Source: Verrucomicrobia bacterium CG1_02_43_26 (lineage in GTDB: Bacteria; Verrucomicrobiota; Verrucomicrobiia; Opitutales; CG1-02-43-26). Taken from it: a stretch of 32,363 nucleotides of DNA. Position numbers and translations under genes: made by a program. The stretch covers positions 1 through 32,363 of the forward strand of contig MNWT01000004.1 of assembly GCA_001872735.1 (NCBI GenBank), given 5' to 3'. Shown piece after piece: positions 26,729-32,363 of this stretch (positions are counted from its first letter, which is position 1; every line of letters starts with the position of its first letter). The notes beneath the pieces are model-generated. The model saw only the letters and a program-made list of their open reading frames with translations. It ran no database searches and had not been told where the DNA came from.

Positions 26729-28228
26729 CTAGGCTTTTTTCAATTTCTTTTGAACAAACATAGTGATTAAAATCCCTGTAAAGAGAATCACCAACGTACC
26801 GACAACCGAAATCATAAGATTGTGGACTGGTGTTTTAAAAGCGGCCATACCACCGGACCAGTTTTCAGAAATAGTCATCCATAGAATGACAGCTATACCA
26901 AGGACAACCGCCGTAATAGCAGCTGGCTTTTTAGCTTTTCGGGAAATAATCCCCAATAAGAAAAGTCCTAGAACTCCGCCCGTAAAAATACCCGTTGTTT
27001 TCCACCAGATATCAAATATGGCAGATTCTAGAGATGCAAACCAAAAGGCCATTAGAATGGACAACCCCCCCAATAATAAAGAGACGATATGAAGGACGTT
27101 CTTAGATTCACGATCCGAAACTTCTTGGTTTAGGCAAATATAGGGTTTGTATATGTTACACAAAAAGAGCGTCGCGGCAGCATTGAGATCAGAGTCTATA
27201 CTACTCATGGCTGCAGCTAAAATAGCGGCAACAATGAACCCGACTGCCCCACTAGGCAGTTGGTGGGCAAAGAAATAAGGTAAAATGGAGTCATTTGCAG
27301 GAGAAATAACACCTTCCAGATTCAATAATTCTGGTTGCGCCGTGTAAAATGAGAATAAACCGGTACCAATAAAGCAAAAAAGAGCCGCTACGGGAACGGT
27401 TAGTAAAACGCCAAACCAAACACTGTTTCTGGCTGCTTTATCAGACTTGGTGACGATATAACGCTGCACAAATGATTGATCTACTGCAAACCAGTGCAGA
27501 TTCATAACCATACTGAACATAATGACGACCCATGCCGTGGGTTTCGTAAGGCTAAAATCCCAATCCCCCAAGCTAAATTTGTTATGCGCATTCGCTATCG
27601 TAAATACCTGAGAAGGCCCTTCCGGCATATTAAATAGAATGTATCCCACACAAACAATGGCACCCAAAATAAGCATAATACTTTGCAACACGTCGGTCCA
27701 AATAACCCCTTCAATACCCCCCAAATAAGTGTAAGCCGTAACCACAACACCAACTACGACAATAACCCACGCCTGGCTCCAACCGGTTAAAGGCGCAATG
27801 GCTAGAGACACCAGATACATCATGATCCCAATGCGGCCCATTTTGGTTAAGAAAAAGCATATAACAGCATAGATACTAGCCCAAGAGCCAAAGCGTTCCC
27901 CTAGATGTGTGTAAGCAGAAATACTACCGACCTTACGGTAATAAGGAATAAAGCAATAGATTGCAATTACAGCCATAAATGGCGGTACAAGTTCGTACAG
28001 AAAAGGGCTCCAGTCTCCCGCGTAGGTTTTGGCAGGGTAAGCCAAAAAGATGATGCTACTAAGCCATGTTCCCAAAAGCGATAAGCCCACAGTCCATGCC
28101 GAAAGCGAGCGTCCCGCATCCATAAAGCGCTGAGCGCTTCCTCCACGAATCGCAAAATAAAAACCTGCTGCTAAAACAATTAGCAGGTAAATAAAGATGA
28201 CAGTAATATCTAAGCCTGAAAGCGTCAT
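26729..28228 (-). CDS. Sodium/solute symporter (SSS family)
   Basis: This is a membrane protein of the sodium:solute symporter family, which uses the sodium gradient to import sugars, amino acids, vitamins or sialic acids. It is 499 aa with about 13 hydrophobic segments. Family marks are TAYTYLGGIEGVIWTDVLQS in the middle and AAAMSSIDSDLNAAATLF, which carries the sodium-binding serine/threonine region. The basic tail KKLKKA faces the cytoplasm. The substrate cannot be fixed from sequence. It is followed on the same strand after 75 bases by ispG, and the two may or may not be co-transcribed. Confidence 0.92.
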   Translation of the reverse strand: MTLSGLDITVIFIYLLIVLAAGFYFAIRGGSAQRFMDAGRSLSAWTVGLSLLGTWLSSIIFLAYPAKTYAGDWSPFLYELVPPFMAVIAIYCFIPYYRKVGSISAYTHLGERFGSWASIYAVICFFLTKMGRIGIMMYLVSLAIAPLTGWSQAWVIVVVGVVVTAYTYLGGIEGVIWTDVLQSIMLILGAIVCVGYILFNMPEGPSQVFTIANAHNKFSLGDWDFSLTKPTAWVVIMFSMVMNLHWFAVDQSFVQRYIVTKSDKAARNSVWFGVLLTVPVAALFCFIGTGLFSFYTAQPELLNLEGVISPANDSILPYFFAHQLPSGAVGFIVAAILAAAMSSIDSDLNAAATLFLCNIYKPYICLNQEVSDRESKNVLHIVSLLLGGLSILMAFWFASLESAIFDIWWKTTGIFTGGVLGLFLLGIISRKAKKPAAITAVVLGIAVILWMTISENWSGGMAAFKTPVHNLMISVVGTLVILFTGILITMFVQKKLKKA

Positions 28229-28311
28229 AAATTTAACAAATTAAGCTTCCAAGTTAACAAACGCTTTTTAGATTGCGAGCCTTTTCTGTAAGGTCGCATT
28301 TCATACCACCG

Positions 28312-29736
28312 CTACAGGAAATGGTAGTGCTTTTTAACGAGTTCTAAACCAAGCACCTGACAATCTTCATCCCCCAAATTTTCGCCTCTCTTATATAGAG
28401 AAAGTGCTTTTTCATAATCATTAAATTCTCTCAAATAGAGTCCTGCTAAAAGCAAAAGACAGGGGATATATCCTTTTTCAACGCCGATAGAATACCAATA
28501 AATCGCCTTTTCGTAATCTTCTTTCTCCAGACCATAGCCATCCTCATAAAGCACACCCAATGTCATTGCACTATTAGGGTCGTCCAATTCAGACGCACGT
28601 TCCAGCCAATAAATGGCCTCACTTCCGCTAGCTAAGTCTCTATAGAGACATCCTAGGTCATACAAAGCATCCGCATGACCTAGTCTTGAGGCTTGAGTCA
28701 GCCATTTTATGGCTGACTCCTGATATTTACATGAAGATTTATCAAAAAAATGTATCTGATCAGAATACCACTTACCGAGTTTATATATGCTTTTTAAATG
28801 CCCTCTTTCTGCTAAATCTTCATATAAATCTAACATAAAATCCTCTTCCTCTTCGTCCTCATACACCTCTTCACCTTTGAGTGAGAACATGTACTCTGAC
28901 TCTAAATGGCCAAGCTCCATTGCGCTCAGGTAGAGCTTTTCTTTTTCATTGGCATCCGTAACATAAAATTTTGCGAATAAATATATCCCTTCTGGATTTT
29001 CACATTTCACAGCCTGTTTCAGCCACTCTTGCGCTTCTTTGCGGTTATTCTCTAATCCCATTCCATATGTTGTAAAATAGCCCAAAAGATATTCAATTTC
29101 ACCGTTGGTCATGGATCCCTTTTTCTGTAATTCCACAAGCGCCTCGTATACATTTTTGCCATGGTTCTTAGGAGACGAAACATAAGCGCCTAAGCAACTA
29201 CAGTTTTTACTGACCCTGCGTACCAATTTTTGCAAAAACTCACTATGGTCTTTCCAATCAATTAAAGCCGCCAAATCCGTCACCCCTAAGGCTGCGCCAA
29301 CACGAGCCAAGTTGTTATCCAAGCGCAGGATATCCTTTATATGATCATCGGCCCATTCTTGGCCTTTTTTCTCAACACATTGCATGTAATATAATACCCG
29401 AAAAGGGTTTTCATGCAGTGCTCTGGTTATTTTAGCGCTATTTTTGTTTTCACGCATGTAATTGTATAGCGATTTTATCTCTTCATTTGTAAGTAAACTT
29501 ACAAAATGCAGGTATTCGCTTTTCTTCAATTGCCGCCGACAGTATGCAACTTCCTTATAGACTTCTCTACAGAATAAATTTTTATTCACCGATTTATCTC
29601 CTTCAACACCCTTAAATATCTTGCTGGATGAGGGATTGATACTCAGAACTTCGCTGTCATTCTCACGCAAGCGCTTTTTTTCAAAATCGGATTTTCCTTT
29701 ATTAGAGGATCCAGTAATAGCAAGTAAGTTATTCAT
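28312..29736 (-). CDS. Sel1-repeat (SLR) protein, possible effector
   Basis: This is a protein of 474 aa built in its second half from Sel1-like/TPR-like repeats. Examples are ECNPEG-type units, SAIKWLTQASRLGHADALYD, EAIYWLERASELDDPNSAMT and KAIYWYSIGVEKGYIPCLLL. The first half is charged and helical with no recognised domain. There is a strongly acidic stretch (EEVYEDEEEEDF) between repeats. There is no signal peptide. Such repeats mediate protein-protein contacts, and in Legionella and other host-associated bacteria Sel1 proteins take part in host interaction. It is divergent from an F-box-like gene, and an injectisome is encoded about 5 kb away. An effector role is an inference. Confidence 0.85.
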   Translation of the reverse strand: MNNLLAITGSSNKGKSDFEKKRLRENDSEVLSINPSSSKIFKGVEGDKSVNKNLFCREVYKEVAYCRRQLKKSEYLHFVSLLTNEEIKSLYNYMRENKNSAKITRALHENPFRVLYYMQCVEKKGQEWADDHIKDILRLDNNLARVGAALGVTDLAALIDWKDHSEFLQKLVRRVSKNCSCLGAYVSSPKNHGKNVYEALVELQKKGSMTNGEIEYLLGYFTTYGMGLENNRKEAQEWLKQAVKCENPEGIYLFAKFYVTDANEKEKLYLSAMELGHLESEYMFSLKGEEVYEDEEEEDFMLDLYEDLAERGHLKSIYKLGKWYSDQIHFFDKSSCKYQESAIKWLTQASRLGHADALYDLGCLYRDLASGSEAIYWLERASELDDPNSAMTLGVLYEDGYGLEKEDYEKAIYWYSIGVEKGYIPCLLLLAGLYLREFNDYEKALSLYKRGENLGDEDCQVLGLELVKKHYHFL

Positions 29737-29912
29737 TTAGTTATAATGCCGATAAGGCTATTTTCATATATAAGAAATAAATGATATTAATAATTACTAA
29801 AAAATCAACATAAATAAAAATCGTTTAAGTCTGTATTTTCAATATGAATTTTGGTTAAATTCATTAACAACCCAGGTTAATAATATCACATTAGCCTCAA
29901 ACAAGATACTCT

Positions 29913-30764
29913 ATGGATATTCAAAAAACACCCCCTACTCAGCTGAAACAAAAAAATAAAGTTCCGAACGGGCAAATTATTAGATACGAGCAAAACCGAG
30001 ATGTCTTTATCAACATGCTTTCATTTTTAGATCTTAAATCATTGTTTGCCTGTGTATTTGTAAGTCAACATTTTCTTCCTTTCTTGTGGGAAAAAGATGG
30101 CGTGATTACACGAACATTAAAGGGTCGCTTAGGAGAACTGCAAGCATTGGACAGTAAGGACTCCCTTCGAAAGTATTTTATCAACCAATACTGCCTACGC
30201 ATCCCAGACATGAAGTTGTTAACCAAAGAAATTGTATTTGAATTTGTCTTGAACCTTTCCAATAGGAAGACTTCAGACTTAACCATCTTCCCCTGTAATG
30301 AAAAGGGTATCGTTAAGTTTCCTTGGGAAAATGGCCTTTTCGATATCATTAATACGGGTATCTCCTGTTTCCCGCGGGTTCGAGAAAAGTGCAAATTTAT
30401 CAGCAAGCTTTCAATCATGAGTGCTAAAATCAATAAGCTTGAATTTACTCAATCTGTGTTAACTTTCACAAAACTGGGCGCTAAAGAAAAATCCCTCTTC
30501 TACTTTTTCCTGGCATGCAAATGCGCTGAATTTAACCTGCTAAATGAGGCGCAGGAGTACGCTAATTTAGCAGGCAACCTAAAGAGCAATACCTATTATA
30601 AAATGGCCGTTATCCTGCATCAGAAGGGTAATTCATCCAATGTAGAGCTATTTATCAAGAATACTGGCAGGTTCGAGCAACGAGCGATAGAGCGCATCCT
30701 TAGGCCAATATCTTCAAAAACAGATCCGTTTCTTCCAAAGCTCCACTATGAGATACTCTACTAG
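29913..30764 (+). CDS. F-box-like protein, candidate type III effector
   Basis: This protein of 283 aa has a likely F-box near residues 29-62: RDVFINMLSFLDLKSLFACV, then FVSQHFLPFLWE. The spacing fits the eukaryotic pattern of Leu-rich helix, SFLDLKSL turn, V-C/S and terminal LW. F-box proteins recruit Skp1-Cullin ubiquitin ligases in eukaryotes; a bacterium has no such machinery, so a domain of this kind suggests action inside a host cell. The C-terminal half has TPR-like helical pairs (SLFYFFLACKCAEFNLLNEA and QEYANLAGNL). The N-terminus is polar and Lys/Gln/Pro-rich with no Sec signal, compatible with type III secretion. The stop overlaps the end of the convergent FAD enzyme gene by four bases. 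Confidence 0.7.
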   Translation: MDIQKTPPTQLKQKNKVPNGQIIRYEQNRDVFINMLSFLDLKSLFACVFVSQHFLPFLWEKDGVITRTLKGRLGELQALDSKDSLRKYFINQYCLRIPDMKLLTKEIVFEFVLNLSNRKTSDLTIFPCNEKGIVKFPWENGLFDIINTGISCFPRVREKCKFISKLSIMSAKINKLEFTQSVLTFTKLGAKEKSLFYFFLACKCAEFNLLNEAQEYANLAGNLKSNTYYKMAVILHQKGNSSNVELFIKNTGRFEQRAIERILRPISSKTDPFLPKLHYEILY

Positions 30765-32221
30765 CTGCTTGCTTGCTCGTGTGCCTTTTCTGCAGACAGA
30801 ACGTGAAGATTTGCCATTGAGATGCCGCTGAGCATCGCGCCGATTATCCCCAAGAAACCTTGATCCGTACCGCATATATACAGATTTTTAATCGACGTGC
30901 GGCCATCTCGGCTTTTATGAGGTGCTCCATAGACAGCACCACCTAAGTGACCGGTATACTTTTGAATCGTCCGAGGGGTGAACATATCCATGGCTACCGT
31001 TTTTTCTTTTAAGAAACTACTATTAATTTCCTTTGGGAAAAGCGTTTTTTGCAGATTCTTACTGAGTTCCTCAAACCAATATTGCTTCTGCTCTTGGTAT
31101 CCGCCCTCAGGCAAGGAGACCCATTTATCATAATTTGCCAATGCCGTGACGCGCAAAAACCCTTCTTCCATTTTCTGATCTTCGGGATACTGATAATTAT
31201 TGGGCACACACATCACACCGCTTCGAGGGTCCACAAGATCCGTAGGGCGCTTGTATTCGAAGTGATCGGTGTTATTAAAAAAGACGATCGTGTCTTCACA
31301 GCCCAAGTCCTTAGGCTGCTCGTTGAGGACTGTGATCGTTTCAACAAATGATAAGTGTCCGATGTTGCTCGCTGAGTTTTTAGGATCGGTTTGTGGCACA
31401 TCGCACAAGCGAGCCGTCTCCACTAAACCGATTGAAGATATAACATTGTCTGCCGTAATCGTCTCACCGCTATCAAGTTCTAATGCTTGGACAACACCAT
31501 TATGTGTCTTGATCGAGCGTACACCCGTTTTCATTTTGCGGATGCCGCCTAACTGGCGATATTTATCTAAGAGTACGCGGATAATCTTTCGCACCCCTTC
31601 GAAGGGTCTGGCAAAGCCTTCCATAAAGATAGACTTAAACATGATGACAAACTGGCTCCAATCCATATCATCTTCCATCGCGCTACCATAATAACATAGG
31701 GGAAGAAAAAGCGCATCGACCAACAGGGGATCTTTGATGTATTGCCGAACAACCTGCTTAGCAGAAATTTCTTCATTAGAAAGGGCAACTTCATCAAACT
31801 CGCGTATATATTGCGTTAACCGCCTGAAGCCATCTATTTCATTAGGAAAAGTATCTGCTATTTGACTTTCTAGGCATGTAAAATCATTCGTAAATATTAA
31901 ATCAACACCAGGAAATACAATACGAGAACGTATTTGTTCAGAGAGATCAAAATCATCTCGAGAAATACGCAGTTGGCGCAATAGTTTTACCAAGGGAGTT
32001 CCCTTAACGCCCTTGTGTACGAAGTTTGTCATCGCATGGAGACCTACATCGTACTTGCGCCCCCCAAAGCTGTAAAAACTATTTAAACCACCTGAAACAT
32101 TGTGTCGTTCCAGGATAATTACTTTTTTGTTAAATAACGCTAAACGAATGCCCGCAGCAAGGCCAGACATCCCTGCCCCTATAATAGCGACATCAAAATG
32201 TTCTCCGTCCAGCGCGGCCAA
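30761..32221 (-). CDS. FAD-dependent oxidoreductase of the phytoene desaturase-like family
   Basis: This is a flavoprotein with an N-terminal dinucleotide-binding fold: VAIIGAGMSGLAAG (residues 11-24), Glu in ILERHNVSGG, and the GGRKYDVGLHAM region. The C-terminus NLYICGTDQGFLGIIGAMLS is the second FAD-contact motif. It resembles CrtI/CrtN-type desaturases and related isomerases. At 486 aa it is full length. It starts with TTG at 32221; no ATG or GTG can serve without cutting into the FAD motif. The start is two bases after the stop of an acyl carrier protein gene, so the two are probably translationally coupled. This suggests a role on a carrier-bound acyl or polyene chain rather than on free carotenoid; that point is inferred. 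Confidence 0.85.
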   Translation of the reverse strand: MAALDGEHFDVAIIGAGMSGLAAGIRLALFNKKVIILERHNVSGGLNSFYSFGGRKYDVGLHAMTNFVHKGVKGTPLVKLLRQLRISRDDFDLSEQIRSRIVFPGVDLIFTNDFTCLESQIADTFPNEIDGFRRLTQYIREFDEVALSNEEISAKQVVRQYIKDPLLVDALFLPLCYYGSAMEDDMDWSQFVIMFKSIFMEGFARPFEGVRKIIRVLLDKYRQLGGIRKMKTGVRSIKTHNGVVQALELDSGETITADNVISSIGLVETARLCDVPQTDPKNSASNIGHLSFVETITVLNEQPKDLGCEDTIVFFNNTDHFEYKRPTDLVDPRSGVMCVPNNYQYPEDQKMEEGFLRVTALANYDKWVSLPEGGYQEQKQYWFEELSKNLQKTLFPKEINSSFLKEKTVAMDMFTPRTIQKYTGHLGGAVYGAPHKSRDGRTSIKNLYICGTDQGFLGIIGAMLSGISMANLHVLSAEKAHEQASS

Positions 32222-32223
32222 AG

Positions 32224-32363
32224 TTACTTAGCAAACTTAGGTTGCAGGTACTCCGCACAGCTATCCAAGGATGCCAGACGAGGATAATCGGCCTCTGGCA
32301 CTTCAATGCTATGCTTTTTGCGCAGTTCCATTACGATATCCAGGAAGTCCATAGAGTCCAGAT
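32224..32363 (-). CDS. Acyl carrier protein, C-terminal part (5' end outside window)
   Basis: The last 45 codons of a carrier protein are visible. The frame opens LDSMDFLDIVMELRKKH, the phosphopantetheine attachment motif (D-S-M-D, Ser modified) at the start of helix II. It continues IEVPEADYPRLASLDSCAEY to the end, as in ACPs. The rest lies beyond the window edge. It is directly upstream of the FAD enzyme on the same strand with a two-base gap, the arrangement of a specialised acyl-ACP pathway rather than the usual fabD-fabG-acpP cluster. Confidence 0.85.
   Translation of the reverse strand, partial: LDSMDFLDIVMELRKKHSIEVPEADYPRLASLDSCAEYLQPKFAK

Overview
The window looks like a piece of bacterial chromosome of moderate GC from a host-associated member of the PVC group, most likely Verrucomicrobiota (Opitutae-like). 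That placement is an inference from features seen here: a complete F-type ATP synthase operon; an IspG of 690 aa carrying the large internal insert; a GyrA of Gram-negative type with the motif SDTAVYDT in its quinolone region; most genes started from AT-rich leaders without Shine-Dalgarno sequences; and an injectisome-type (not flagellar) export apparatus together with F-box-like and Sel1-repeat proteins. I see no tRNA, rRNA, CRISPR array, insertion sequence or prophage.

Layout. 1-663: the 3' part of a gene for a tail-anchored membrane protein and a strong terminator. 751-5730: gyrB-gyrA. 5788-6234: a small secreted protein. 6244-6862: a YoeB/YefM-like toxin-antitoxin pair on the minus strand. 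6906-7433: a SnoaL-like protein. 7434-8175: a gene-free region with two identical parS-like palindromes. 8176-9072: an EamA transporter. 9253-13082: two tandem secreted bactofilin-like beta-solenoid proteins followed by polyphosphate kinase. 13146-14747: a second DMT transporter and an unknown membrane protein, divergent. 14819-21431: the atpBEFHAGDC operon on the minus strand. 21627-23754: sctS-sctT-sctU of a type III secretion system. 23755-24068: a hairpin-rich convergent spacer. 24069-28228: a Nudix hydrolase, ispG and a sodium/solute symporter (minus). 28312-30764: a Sel1-repeat protein and an F-box-like protein, divergent. 30761-32363: a phytoene-desaturase-like FAD enzyme and the end of an acyl carrier protein gene (minus).

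How the parts fit. Housekeeping blocks (gyrase, ATP synthase, IspG, Ppk) are interleaved with a host-interaction theme: three export-apparatus genes of an injectisome, plus F-box-like and Sel1-repeat proteins of the kind intracellular bacteria use to engage eukaryotic hosts. The points most worth a second look are the paired parS-like sites near gyrBA; a perfect 20-nt complementarity between the sctU 3' region and the leader of the small secreted-protein gene; the toxin whose C-terminal catalytic His is Arg; the sctSTU cluster with no sctR in front of it but with a coupled micro-ORF encoding a signal-peptide-like sequence; NPTE instead of NPTH in SctU; and the tandem secreted bactofilin-like pair.
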